DNA of 64,000 bases from Nitrososphaerota archaeon (GTDB lineage Archaea > Thermoproteota > Nitrososphaeria > Nitrososphaerales > Gagatemarchaeaceae). This document shows positions 50,556 through 58,833 of the stretch, piece after piece (position 1 is the first letter of the stretch; each line of letters begins with the position of its first letter). Below the pieces are notes generated by a model. The model searched no databases. It was not told the origin of the DNA and saw nothing but the letters and a program-made list of their open reading frames with translations. Location of the stretch: NCBI GenBank assembly GCA_028867035.1, contig JAGWHB010000001.1, positions 124,001 to 188,000 on the forward strand, read 5' to 3'. The position numbers and the translations under genes are program-made.

Positions 50556-51443
50556 TCAACCCCCAAGGTAGAGGAGGGTAAAGACTCCGATTAGGGCGAG
50601 CAAGACCCCGACCACCTGGTTACGCTCCAGGCGCTCCTTCAGGAAAATCAGGCCATAGGTCGCCGCCACGGCCCCGCCCATGCCCGAGATGGCGGCCACC
50701 ACGGGGAGGGTCGCGGCTGAGGACAGGATTCCATAGGTGAAGGAGAGGAAACCGAGGGCCTCGAGGACTCCCATCACTAGAATGACCTTTGAGAATGTCA
50801 GGCGGGAGAGCCTTACATCCTGTCTTAGGATAGGGGCGAGGGCGAAGCCCGCAGAAGCTCCGACGACCCTGAGCATGAGCGCGGGTATGACGAGGCTCAC
50901 CAAGGGAGCGGCGTATCCGACTCCGACGTACACAGTGCCAAAGAACACGGAACTACCCACGGCTGAGCCGATGCCGGCTGTCAGGCTTGCTGACCCGTGC
51001 CCCCCGAGGAATTTTCTGAGCTCTGAGAAACGGGTCGAGAGCAGTATCACTCCTATGATTATTCCAGCTATGGCGAAGACTCGCTCGGCGGTCAGGATGG
51101 CCCCCAGGACCACGATGGAGAGGACCGTCGTCACCGCAGGGAAAGTGTACGCCACCGGCGCGACGATGGAGACGACCCCTTTGTGGAAGGCTCGATACAG
51201 GAAGATGAAGGCGACGAAGTTCAGCATACCTGCCAAGACGAGGACGAGGACAGGCATTGCCGAAAGCACGGGCGCAGGGTCGACGATGGGGATGAGGGCG
51301 ACGAGGACTACGAGTGTGACGACCTGCGAGTAGACCACCGTCTTGTAGTATCCCAGCTTTTCGGACTGGCTCCTGGAGAGGTAGTCAGCGGTGCCCCAGC
51401 AGAAAGCTGCGGTCAGCCCTGCGGCGATAGGTATGTACGCCAA
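50556..51443 (-). CDS. EamA/DMT-family membrane transporter
   Basis: A 295-residue protein with about ten membrane helices in two similar halves, typical of drug/metabolite exporters. YLSRSQSEKLGYYKTVVYSQV in the first half and LLVVAAISGMGGAVAATYGLIFLKERLERNQVVGVLLALIGV at the end (the latter with the conserved ERL…Q-x-x-G) are family marks. Substrate unknown. Confidence 0.82.
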   Translation of the reverse strand: MAYIPIAAGLTAAFCWGTADYLSRSQSEKLGYYKTVVYSQVVTLVVLVALIPIVDPAPVLSAMPVLVLVLAGMLNFVAFIFLYRAFHKGVVSIVAPVAYTFPAVTTVLSIVVLGAILTAERVFAIAGIIIGVILLSTRFSELRKFLGGHGSASLTAGIGSAVGSSVFFGTVYVGVGYAAPLVSLVIPALMLRVVGASAGFALAPILRQDVRLSRLTFSKVILVMGVLEALGFLSFTYGILSSAATLPVVAAISGMGGAVAATYGLIFLKERLERNQVVGVLLALIGVFTLLYLGG

Positions 51444-51507
51444 GTGAGAATGCGGGAGGCCTCTTTGGGTTCGGCTTTAAGAGGCGTCCTAATCGCCGGA
51501 AGCAAGT

Positions 51508-52515
51508 TTGAAGATAGACGCCGAGGTCGCGGTAAGCGCCCCCGTCGAAGCCGCGGAGCTTGCCAAGAAGGCGGAGGCCTTTGGTTTCGACTGCTTCTGG
51601 GTCAACGAGACCAAGCACGACCCGTTCGTGCAGCTGGCCCTCGCGGCGAGTTCTACCACGAGGATCGGGCTTGGGACGTCGATAGCGCTGGCTTTCACGA
51701 GGAGCCCCACGACGCTTGCCTACACGGCTTGGGACTTGCAGAGTGTTTCGCAGGGGAGGCTGATCCTTGGTCTTGGGAGCCAGGTGAAGGGGCACGTCGA
51801 GCGGAGGTTCGGGATGAAATGGGAGCCACCCGCTCCGAAGATGAAGGAAGTCATCCTGGCCGTGAGGTCCGTGTGGGGAGCTTGGCAGGACAGCGCGAAA
51901 CTGGATTTCGAAGGGAGGTTCTTCAGGCTCGACCTGATGACGCCTTTCTTCAGCCCGGGCCCGATCGATCACCCAAAGATACCTGTCTACGTGGCGGGGG
52001 TCAACGAAGGGATGTGCAAGGTGGCAGGGGCGGCCGCCGACGGCTTGCACGTCCACCCGCTCCACACCGTAAGATATCTACGCGAAGTGGTAGCACCAGC
52101 GGTCAGGGTAGGACTCGCAGGTGCAGGAAGGAAGGAAGAAGACTTCACGGTCGCGGCGTCAGTGTTCGCTGCCGTCGGCGAGACCAGTCAGGAGATCGAG
52201 AACGTAAAGGAGGCGTACAGGGAGCAGATCGCGTTCTATGCGTCGACCAGGACCTACAGGAAGGTGATGGAGCTCCATGGATGGGGGGACGTGTGCGACA
52301 GGCTCCACGCCCTCTCTGGGAAGGGGGAGTGGAAGGAGATGGCCTCCGAAATAACAGATGAGATACTGGATGAGTTCGTCGTCGAAGGGAGTTGGGGGGA
52401 GATAGGCAGGGCCGTCGTGAAGAGGTACGGAGGACTCGTCGACAGGGCCAGGCTGTATCTTCCGTTCGACGGTGATGAGAAATGGAAGGGCTTGGTCGCG
52501 GGATTCAGAGCCTGA
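51508..52515 (+). CDS. LLM-class, F420-dependent oxidoreductase
   Basis: A 335-residue TIM-barrel protein of the bacterial luciferase-like family. DAEVAVSAPVEAAELAKKAEAFGFDCFWVNETKHDPFVQLALAASSTTRIGLGTSIALAFTRSPTTLAYTAWDLQSVSQGRLILGLGSQVKGHVERRFG is a clear match to the F420 group (TIGR03617-like), and PVYVAGVNEGMCKVAGAAADGLHVHP carries the cofactor-binding end. Substrate unknown. TTG start, downstream of GCTTTAAGAG. Its stop overlaps the convergent methyltransferase gene by 11 bases. Confidence 0.88.
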   Translation: MKIDAEVAVSAPVEAAELAKKAEAFGFDCFWVNETKHDPFVQLALAASSTTRIGLGTSIALAFTRSPTTLAYTAWDLQSVSQGRLILGLGSQVKGHVERRFGMKWEPPAPKMKEVILAVRSVWGAWQDSAKLDFEGRFFRLDLMTPFFSPGPIDHPKIPVYVAGVNEGMCKVAGAAADGLHVHPLHTVRYLREVVAPAVRVGLAGAGRKEEDFTVAASVFAAVGETSQEIENVKEAYREQIAFYASTRTYRKVMELHGWGDVCDRLHALSGKGEWKEMASEITDEILDEFVVEGSWGEIGRAVVKRYGGLVDRARLYLPFDGDEKWKGLVAGFRA

Positions 52516-53086
52516 CGCTTACCTCAACCGCGTCGCCCTCGGGACTCCCCGAGGCCATCCTGTAACCGAGGGGGAAGTCCCTGTAGGTGCTGGTGTATTT
52601 CCCAGAGTTCCTGACGTATTCCAGGTAGTCCGCGACCTCGTCGGCGTGGGACTTCACGTTGTCTGCCAAGACCACGCTCCCTTTGTGGAGGAGCCGTTCG
52701 ACGGACCTCAGGTAGAAGATGTAGTCGACTTTGACCGCGTCCAGGAAGACCATGTCCAGGCTCCCTTCGAGTTTGGGGAGCACGTTTCGGGCATCTCCCA
52801 CTATGACCTCAATGAGGTCGGAGAGCCCAGCCTTCTCGAAGTTGGAGCGGGCGACCTTTGCAATCTTTTCGTCAATCTCAACACAGGTAATCTTCTGACC
52901 TTTCTCCAGATGCCTTCCCATCCTTATGGCACTGTAGCCTACAAGAGTCCCCACCTCCAGGATTTTCGATGGCTTGAACTTGGCTATCGTTTCGTCGAGG
53001 ATCTTACCCCTCACTGGGCCTATTATTGGGAGACCCCGCTTGGGGGCGTCAGATTCTATCGATTCTAGGACTGCCTCAGGTTTCAC
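52505..53086 (-). CDS. SAM-dependent O-methyltransferase (COG4122 type)
   Basis: A 193-residue class I methyltransferase. ILEVGTLVGYSAIRMG (SAM-binding motif I, about 43-58), CVEIDEKIAKVARSNFEKAG, VIVGDARNVLP and MVFLDAVKVDYIFYLRSVERLL follow the COMT/caffeoyl-CoA O-methyltransferase pattern, including the DAVK metal/SAM region. Substrate unknown. Confidence 0.87.
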   Translation of the reverse strand: MKPEAVLESIESDAPKRGLPIIGPVRGKILDETIAKFKPSKILEVGTLVGYSAIRMGRHLEKGQKITCVEIDEKIAKVARSNFEKAGLSDLIEVIVGDARNVLPKLEGSLDMVFLDAVKVDYIFYLRSVERLLHKGSVVLADNVKSHADEVADYLEYVRNSGKYTSTYRDFPLGYRMASGSPEGDAVEVSVRL

Positions 53087-53180
53087 GCGGGACGGAGGGA
53101 TGACCCGGAGTCTAAACCCTTCGGTGGGTGCTGGGGGGACAAGCTTTTTCTAGCGGAAACGTGGGTTTTCCGCGAGTTTC

Positions 53181-53525
53181 ATGTCTTCGGAACAGGTTGA
53201 CTTGAGGGAAGTGCAGAGGCAGATATCGAAGATAGTCGACCCCGAAATCGGGATGCCCATCGTTGAGATGAACCTCATCGACAAATTGGACATCAAGGAC
53301 GGCACGGTGGACGTCGAGTACCATGCGACCACCCAGTATTGCCCCCCGGTCTTCGCGCTGAAAATCTCCCAGGATCTGCGGGACAGCATCACGCAGGTCA
53401 AGGGGGTCAAGTCTGTGAAGGTCTTGGTGACCGGACATTACTTCGCGGACGCCATCAACCGACAGGTGAACAAGCCTGTATCGGGGCCCGAATCGCCCCC
53501 AGCCGACCAGTCGCCAAAGCAGTAG
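53181..53525 (+). CDS. MIP18/SufT-family (DUF59) Fe-S maturation protein
   Basis: A 114-residue protein with the MIP18 domain: VQRQISKIVDPEIGMPIVEMNLIDKLDIKDGTVDVEYHATTQYCPPVFALKISQDLRDSI (about 8-70). The Cys in YCPPV is the usual reactive Cys. Proteins of this family help load Fe-S clusters. The last 20 residues are a Pro/Ser-rich tail. Convergent with the DUF4443 gene, which starts its stop on the next base. Confidence 0.85.
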   Translation: MSSEQVDLREVQRQISKIVDPEIGMPIVEMNLIDKLDIKDGTVDVEYHATTQYCPPVFALKISQDLRDSITQVKGVKSVKVLVTGHYFADAINRQVNKPVSGPESPPADQSPKQ

Positions 53526-54230
53526 TCAGAGCAGTGTAAGGGCGGCTGAAATCGCCCCGAGCTTCGCCGTGGTTTCGTCACGGGCACCGCACACGATTAC
53601 TGCATCGCCATTTGCTGGCCTGAGTTGTTTGCGTATCGTAGACCATGCGCTGCTTGGAAATTCCTTTTCGCAGTCGGATGACCCTCCGGGAATGGCGAAT
53701 CTGCTACCCCTGATGACGTAGCTGGTCGCACCGGTTGCGCCGATGCGGACTGCGGAATCCCGCTGGTCGATGCCGTTCGTAATCGACATACCTCTCGACC
53801 CAACCAAGGCCGCGATTTGTGACCTTCCCACTGAGAGTGGAGAACCATCGATTGGTTTTGACAGCATGACTTTCCTCAGTATCGACCGGTACAACATCCC
53901 TCCAGAATCCGTCAGATGGCATCCTGTGGGGTCTGCGTCCACATATCCTTCCTGGCGAAATTTCTTGAGCACTGTCCTTACCGACCCCTGCCCAAGGCCC
54001 GATCGCAGAGCGAGTGACTGCCTGCTGATCGTCCCCGCTTCACCAATCGTCATGAAAGCCAGGACAGCGTGTTCCCTGCTGAATCCAGGATTGGGACCGG
54101 GCTCATGCTTCTCCGCGAGTTTCAGCAACGCCAAGAGAGACACCAACCTGCGTGGCTTCACGGATGGTGTTCTATAACCAGTTCCGTCAGCTGTAGACTC
54201 GTCTAGGATAATCACATCGAATCTTGCCAT
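53526..54230 (-). CDS. DUF4443-type winged-helix regulator
   Basis: A 234-residue protein. The N-terminal half has a winged helix (REHAVLAFMTIGEAGTISRQSLALRSGLGQGSVRTVLKKFRQEGYVDADPTGCHLTDSG, about 50-108). The C-terminal half (SQIAALVGSRGMSITNGIDQRDSAVRIGATGATSYVIRGSRFAIPG…GDAVIVCGARDETTAKLGAISAALTLL) fits the DUF4443 ligand-binding domain of archaeal regulators. It is divergent from the ECF transporter gene, whose promoter bears a perfect palindrome, so that gene is a likely target. Confidence 0.75.
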   Translation of the reverse strand: MARFDVIILDESTADGTGYRTPSVKPRRLVSLLALLKLAEKHEPGPNPGFSREHAVLAFMTIGEAGTISRQSLALRSGLGQGSVRTVLKKFRQEGYVDADPTGCHLTDSGGMLYRSILRKVMLSKPIDGSPLSVGRSQIAALVGSRGMSITNGIDQRDSAVRIGATGATSYVIRGSRFAIPGGSSDCEKEFPSSAWSTIRKQLRPANGDAVIVCGARDETTAKLGAISAALTLL

Positions 54231-54330
54231 GCAACATACGGCGGGAGGGTAATCGTCTGATGGAGGGCTCTGTGGAAGTACTAGGCAAGAGCTGGGGGTA
54301 ATTATTTTCGACTGGAAGTCTTTTAAGTGG

Positions 54331-54353
54331 GCTGGCTGGATAATCCAGCCAGC
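54331..54353. promoter_or_regulatory. Perfect 11-bp inverted repeat before the ECF gene
   Basis: GCTGGCTGGAT, one A, then ATCCAGCCAGC. The repeat fills the space between the TATA element (CTTTTAAG, about 54319-54326) and the ATG at 54354, spanning the expected transcription start. It is well placed as the operator of a dimeric repressor, most simply the divergent DUF4443 regulator. It could also form a 5' RNA hairpin. Confidence 0.75.
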
Positions 54354-54902
54354 ATGCGAATCGCAGATGTCGCGATTGTGGCTATATTCTCCTCCCTTGT
54401 GGTGGGTTCGGATTTCGCTCTCACGCCGTTCGTTAACTTCAAGCTCATGGACGTCGTCGTCTTCTTGGTTGCATTCGCCTTTGGGTTCCGTCAGGGAGCC
54501 ATGGTTGCGGTCCTTTCCGAAACCATCTGGAGTGTTGTTAGTCCGTGGGGACCCGCGGGCCTAATCGCGCCTTTTTTGATTGTGGGGGAACTCCTCTTCG
54601 CCGTCGCTGGGTGGGCCGCGGCCAGAGTCTGGGCGGACAAGAAGGAATCGATTTCTCCCCATGCGGTATTCATAGGCGCGACCTTGGCGATATGCGCTTT
54701 CATCTGGGACTTCGAGACGAATGCGGCCACAGCTCTGATTGCCGGCTGGCCGGGGTTGAACCTCGGAGAGCTGATCAGTTACGAGCTTCAGGGCTTCGTC
54801 TTTCCCGTCCCATTGGCACACGAGATTGCCGATTTCGCGCTTGGAACACTGCTCGCTCCTGCCTCACTCCTGCTGATGTCGAAGGTAAGGAGGAACAGCT
54901 GA
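54354..54902 (+). CDS. ECF transporter S-component (substrate-binding membrane subunit)
   Basis: A 182-residue protein with about five or six membrane helices. The pattern VAIVAIFSSLVVGSDFALTPFVNFKLMDVVVFLVAFAFGFRQGAMVAVLSETIWSVVSPWG is that of vitamin S-components. The start at ATG 54354 fits the promoter; a GTG at 54327 lies in the TATA region. ECF ATPase and T subunits are not in the window. The next gene encodes a surface DUF4430 protein, which points to cobalamin or a related vitamin. Confidence 0.82.
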   Translation: MRIADVAIVAIFSSLVVGSDFALTPFVNFKLMDVVVFLVAFAFGFRQGAMVAVLSETIWSVVSPWGPAGLIAPFLIVGELLFAVAGWAAARVWADKKESISPHAVFIGATLAICAFIWDFETNAATALIAGWPGLNLGELISYELQGFVFPVPLAHEIADFALGTLLAPASLLLMSKVRRNS

Positions 54903-54903
54903 C

Positions 54904-55593
54904 TTGGTTTCGAAAGGCGCTTTCTATGGGATCGTAGTGACCTTAATCGCGCTGCTACTCATCAGCTCCACCTTCGCCGTCATCTACCTCAACGAATACC
55001 AGCTAGAAGTTTCGGCAAACCAGACCCACACGAACGAGTTGGACCTTGCCCTTTCTAGCTACAGGTCGCTTTCTGGTCTGTACAATATTAGCCTGAGTGA
55101 GGACTACAACACGCTCTCTCTTCTAGCGACTGCGGTCGCGAACCTCAACACGAGCACCCCCGCCTATCAGACCGCGGCCTCAGCCCTGTCGTCGCTCTGG
55201 GCAAAGTATCAAGCCCTGGCTGGTGCCAATGGTGGCAAGGCGCTCGCCTATGAAGTCCACATGTTGGTGGACTTTGGAAACGGGACCCGCAAATGGTACA
55301 ACGACACCGCGGTCCAGCCCGGCTGGAACGGGTATGTCGTCACCTTGGTGCTGATGGATGGCAACGTCCAAGCCGTCTGGTATCCGCAGTATGGAGAGCA
55401 CTTCGTCACAGGGTTAGGGGGTGTTTCGAACACGCAGACCAAGTACTGGTTCCTCCTTACCTACAACAAGACCGCTTCCTGGCAGGAGGCGCAGGTAGGA
55501 GCGGACCAGATCCAGGTCTTCAACGGCACCACGTTCGCGTGGGCCTACTGCCCTGAGAACTCCAGCTACGGTCCTGCATGTCCCTTACCCTAG
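54904..55593 (+). CDS. Membrane-anchored DUF4430 protein, possible cobalamin-binding lipoprotein analogue
   Basis: A 229-residue exported protein. An N-terminal anchor (4-28) leads to a helical stretch and then a DUF4430-like domain (about 135-215: GWNGYVVTLVLMDG, KYWFLLTYNKTASWQEAQVGADQIQVFNGTTFAWAYC). DUF4430 is related to the C-terminal, B12-contacting domain of intrinsic factor and transcobalamin. It starts 1 base after the ECF gene on the same strand, so it is likely the surface receptor for that transporter. The link to B12 is inference. Confidence 0.72.
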   Translation: MVSKGAFYGIVVTLIALLLISSTFAVIYLNEYQLEVSANQTHTNELDLALSSYRSLSGLYNISLSEDYNTLSLLATAVANLNTSTPAYQTAASALSSLWAKYQALAGANGGKALAYEVHMLVDFGNGTRKWYNDTAVQPGWNGYVVTLVLMDGNVQAVWYPQYGEHFVTGLGGVSNTQTKYWFLLTYNKTASWQEAQVGADQIQVFNGTTFAWAYCPENSSYGPACPLP

Positions 55594-56262
55594 TCAATCA
55601 AGGAGAATGTCGGCAAAATAGAAACCGTCCCTCAGGACGACTTCGCCCCTCCGAATGGCGATCTCCTTGTCGAAGATCGGACCGGCGTAGACGAATGTGT
55701 GAAATTCACCGTTCTCCCCGCAGGGGTCGACTCCTGCAGGCAGGTCAGAAAGGAAAGAGTTGTCGAACTCCCTGCCGCAGAAGCTCGGGTCGAGGGCCTT
55801 GGGGTCCACTGTGCAGACCATCGCCCTGAACCTGTGCTCGATGAAGAACGATGCCAGCTTTCTCGTGTCTTTCTTCCACAACGGAAAGATGCCGGACATG
55901 TTCATCGTCGAGAGCTTGTCTTCTCTGTATCTTCGGATGTCCTCAAGGAAGAGGTCTCCGAACACGACGTGGCGGACTCCCTTTGAATAGTGCTTGGAGA
56001 GGGCCTTCGACATCTCGGATTCGTATTCGCTGTTCGGCGCTCCTTTCGTGATCCAGACCTCTTCGAGAGGGAGGCCAAGGCGCTTGGCCTGTTCGTCCAG
56101 GAGGTCCCTCCGCACGCCGTGCATGCTGATTCTGTCGAAGTCCCTCGTTAAAGTCGTGAGAAGGGAAACTATCTTGAAGTCATTCGACTTCGATAACTCG
56201 TAGAAAGCAAGAGAACTGTCCTTGCCCCCGCTCCAAGACAGTATGGCCTCACGAATAGGCAT
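55594..56262 (-). CDS. dph6: Diphthine-ammonia ligase
   Basis: A 222-residue ATP-PPase of the Dph6 family, which completes diphthamide on elongation factor 2. ILSWSGGKDSSLAFYEL is the PP-loop near the start; GDLFLEDIRRYREDKL and the C-terminal AGVDPCGENGEFHTFVYAGP are diagnostic. ATG at 56262 is preferred; GCTTAAAGCC on the minus strand is about 28 bases upstream. Confidence 0.92.
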   Translation of the reverse strand: MPIREAILSWSGGKDSSLAFYELSKSNDFKIVSLLTTLTRDFDRISMHGVRRDLLDEQAKRLGLPLEEVWITKGAPNSEYESEMSKALSKHYSKGVRHVVFGDLFLEDIRRYREDKLSTMNMSGIFPLWKKDTRKLASFFIEHRFRAMVCTVDPKALDPSFCGREFDNSFLSDLPAGVDPCGENGEFHTFVYAGPIFDKEIAIRRGEVVLRDGFYFADILLD

Positions 56263-56332
56263 TCCAATCCTTGGCAAAGGCTCACTTCGGCTTTAAGCGT
56301 CATCGCAGATGACTGCAGCCCAGCGTGTGTTT

Positions 56333-57463
56333 CTATGACGCTGTTATGGTGCTCGAGGCCACTGAATTCGTGCCTATGACGGTAATCAGGTAGGACTGGC
56401 CAGCCTGGACCCCTGTCTGTAATGCGACGGCCGTCCCGAATTGGATGACACCGCTGAACGTCATGGTCGCCGAAGAGGAGGACGAGACAGAGAGGCCTGA
56501 GCCGGGGGACATGACCTGTGCCAAGATCGAACCTGATGCCACTGTGGTCAGCGACCCACTTGGTCCCACCACGAAGACTGCAGAGCCCTGTAGCGAGTCG
56601 GGTATCACGACCTGGGAGCCTACGAGGACTGAGGCAGGCGTCACAATCACCAGCGTCGCGTTGGCCGTCTCCGCTCCTGAGTCTTTCACCGTCACGCTCA
56701 GAGAGCTGCTGGAGATGGCGGCAGCTGTTATTTCGAAGTGGGCGTTATCATGGGCGAAGGCCTGGAACCAGGCGCTGGTGGAAAGGTCAGTCCTCGCGCC
56801 TACCTGCAGTGAGGTGGATGAGACGTCGCTGGACGCGACCACGTCTACCCGGGCCGAGGAGGTGAAGACGAACTGGGGGCTCGAGGAGCTCCCGGTGTTA
56901 ATCACCACGGTCCTCATGTCAAACAGCACCACCGTGGTGGATGACCCGGTCACCTGAGCGTTCCCGGTCAGGCTTGCGGTGATCATGTCGGAGCCCATGT
57001 GGGCGGTGTAGTTCTGCCCATTGTAAGTGACTGTGACAGAGGTGATGTAGAGCCTTATGGCGTCATAGGTGCCCGCGCTGATGCTGGCCAGGGCGAGGGT
57101 CTGGCTTGCATTGACCAGGGTGTTCAGGTGGAGAGTGCCGCTGGCGTTGAGCTTCACCCAACCTGCGGACGAGCCGCTCTGAGTCGTCGACATCGTGGTA
57201 GCGGTTGTCGTGCTGGACTGGCCTCCCGCCTGCGTCCTGTGGGCCTGGATCTGGTAGTAGTCGACGTACTCCTGGGAGTTGCTTCCCGACGAGTAGGGGT
57301 CGGTCCCCATGACAGCCATCTTCCCGTTGGAACCCGAGGCGCTGGTCGTGCCCGGTGACGAGGGATAGGACAGGACCACCGCGGCGGCTATTACAGCGAT
57401 TACAAGGATTATGACGATACCGAGGGCGACCCTGCCTATGGCGACTCGGTTGGCCAGATGCAC
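56333..57463 (-). CDS. DUF4382-domain exported protein
   Basis: A 376-residue protein. A membrane anchor at 11-33 is followed by a Ser/Gly/Thr-rich linker and a DUF4382 domain (about 85-205: VDYYQIQAHR…GWVKLNASGTLHLNTLVNASQTLALASISAGTYDAIRLYITSVTVTYNGQNYTA…VLFDMRTVVI). The C-terminal 150 residues are repetitive beta-like sequence rich in Val, Ser and Gly. Probably a cell-surface protein; function unknown. The composition suggests heavy glycosylation. Confidence 0.78.
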   Translation of the reverse strand: MHLANRVAIGRVALGIVIILVIAVIAAAVVLSYPSSPGTTSASGSNGKMAVMGTDPYSSGSNSQEYVDYYQIQAHRTQAGGQSSTTTATTMSTTQSGSSAGWVKLNASGTLHLNTLVNASQTLALASISAGTYDAIRLYITSVTVTYNGQNYTAHMGSDMITASLTGNAQVTGSSTTVVLFDMRTVVINTGSSSSPQFVFTSSARVDVVASSDVSSTSLQVGARTDLSTSAWFQAFAHDNAHFEITAAAISSSSLSVTVKDSGAETANATLVIVTPASVLVGSQVVIPDSLQGSAVFVVGPSGSLTTVASGSILAQVMSPGSGLSVSSSSSATMTFSGVIQFGTAVALQTGVQAGQSYLITVIGTNSVASSTITAS

Positions 57464-57786
57464 GGAACACCTTGGGATTGAAGGATTAAAGATGGTGCGG
57501 AACTCAGATACCTAACAATCCTAGGTAAGACTCTTTTTCGGAGTCGGCCCTCGAATCGAATCGTGTTCCGGTTGAATTTCACCGTCAGCCGACGGAAAAG
57601 AGCGAAGGTGGTCCCCTGAACCTGAGCCCCTTCGGACCATCCAGTCTGATGTGTCTGCGCCTGTTCATGGCCCTGTAAACCCCGCGTTCCCAGTTGAACA
57701 AGGGAATCAACGATTGCTGACCAAGAACTCAAAGGGGCATTACCGGCCGTGATTGCTTAAGTGGACGAAGGTCGGCCCAGGCCCAG
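57464..57786. other. Divergent intergenic region, no gene recognised
   Basis: 323 bases between the divergent DUF4382 gene and the metallopeptidase-like gene. It contains a GCTTAAGTGG element (about 57754) that fits the TATA of the gene at 57787, and AT-rich sequence near 57490-57530 that could serve the DUF4382 gene. No tRNA or coding frame is convincing. Confidence 0.5.
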
Positions 57787-58140
57787 TTGAATCTCTCCCA
57801 GGGTCAGATGCAGGCCTTCGTCGTGGCGCTGATCCTGGATTCGAAGCCCGAGGAGGCGATCAAAGTCCTGTCGAAGTGGTACAAGGTGTCAGAGCCGAAG
57901 CTGGGGATAGGCGTCGTCGAGGGGAAGACGAAGGGGGTGGCGGCAGTCTACTCCCAGAGAAGGAAGGAGATCCTCGCGGCCAGGCGCGAATTCCTCTACG
58001 ACCCATTCGTGATGATACATGAGTTCTACCATCACCTCAGGTCGACGAGCGGCAAGCATCGGGGCACAGAGAAGCAGGCCGACAGGTTCGCACTGGATTT
58101 CATCGCCGCGTACACTCGGCTCGGTGCCGGAGTAAGCTAG
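57787..58140 (+). CDS. Minimal zinc metallopeptidase-like protein (minigluzincin type)
   Basis: A 117-residue protein whose zinc motif HEFYHHLR starts at residue 78. The usual third ligand would be Glu95 in GTEKQADRFALDFIAAY. The domain is barely larger than the active-site helix bundle, like archaeal minigluzincins. No signal peptide, so it acts in the cytoplasm. TTG start, with a TATA 28 bases upstream. Its end overlaps the convergent zinc-ribbon gene by 4 bases. Confidence 0.7.
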   Translation: MNLSQGQMQAFVVALILDSKPEEAIKVLSKWYKVSEPKLGIGVVEGKTKGVAAVYSQRRKEILAARREFLYDPFVMIHEFYHHLRSTSGKHRGTEKQADRFALDFIAAYTRLGAGVS

Positions 58141-58295
58141 AGCCCGACTGCGGCCCAGATCCCGTCGTCGTCGGTAAGTTCCGTGTATCCGCACCGCTCG
58201 CATCTGACCCCCTTGATTTCCGCCGTATTTTCCCCTCTGCCGACCACCCGGACATATTCGACCATCTGGCCCGCGTGGCACCTTTCGCAAATCAT
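58137..58295 (-). CDS. 52-residue zinc-ribbon protein
   Basis: A short gene on the minus strand, not found with a 60-residue cutoff. The product has MICERCHAG and VRCERCGYTEL, two CxxC pairs 29 residues apart, giving a single zinc ribbon with an acidic end (TDDDGIWAAVGL). Likely a stand-alone zinc ribbon of unknown partner. ATG start. Confidence 0.68.
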   Translation of the reverse strand: MICERCHAGQMVEYVRVVGRGENTAEIKGVRCERCGYTELTDDDGIWAAVGL

Positions 58296-58353
58296 TGAGG
58301 ACGAGAGCCGCCGACGGGGGTAATAAGGTGCCTTGGGCGAGGCAAAGGTTTAC

Positions 58354-58833
58354 GTGACAAGGCTTCGAAATCAGGTTGACTTGAGGCGCCTGGCATTCAC
58401 AAAACCCACGGGAGGGGCCGAGAACTGCATATTCTGCCAGATTGTCTCCAGGAGGTCCCCGTCCAATGTCGTCTACGAAGATGAAAGACATATCGCATTC
58501 CTCGACATCTATCCGTTCTCCAGGGGCCACACCCTCGTGTGCCCCAAAGAGCACGGGGAGACCATCTGGGACATGGGAGAGACAGACATCGCGGAGCTGT
58601 TCCAAGTCGCCTCCAAGGTCTCGAAGGCCGTTGTGGCTGCGGTACAGGCGGACGGTTTCAGGTTCGTCCAGAACAACGGAGAAGCTGCGAACCAGGTGGT
58701 AGCCCACGTCCACGTGCACGTCATCCCGGTGAAGATGGAAGATAGGGGGAGGTTCACAGATAGAAAACGTTTCACGCCGGATGAAATGGAAGAGACGGCC
58801 CGGTTGATACGCTCTGAGCTGGCGGATAACTAG
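58354..58833 (+). CDS. HIT-family nucleotide hydrolase/transferase
   Basis: A 159-residue HIT protein. NCIFCQIVSRRSPSNVVYEDERHIAFLDIYPFSRGHTLVCPKEHGETIWDM and QNNGEAANQVVAHVHVHVIPVK carry the zinc CxxC and the catalytic histidine triad. Members hydrolyse dinucleotides or nucleotide-phosphoramidates. The GTG at 58354 fits the TATA (GTAATAAGG, about 58319-58327); an earlier TTG at 58333 is in frame but too close to it. Confidence 0.92.
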   Translation: MTRLRNQVDLRRLAFTKPTGGAENCIFCQIVSRRSPSNVVYEDERHIAFLDIYPFSRGHTLVCPKEHGETIWDMGETDIAELFQVASKVSKAVVAAVQADGFRFVQNNGEAANQVVAHVHVHVIPVKMEDRGRFTDRKRFTPDEMEETARLIRSELADN

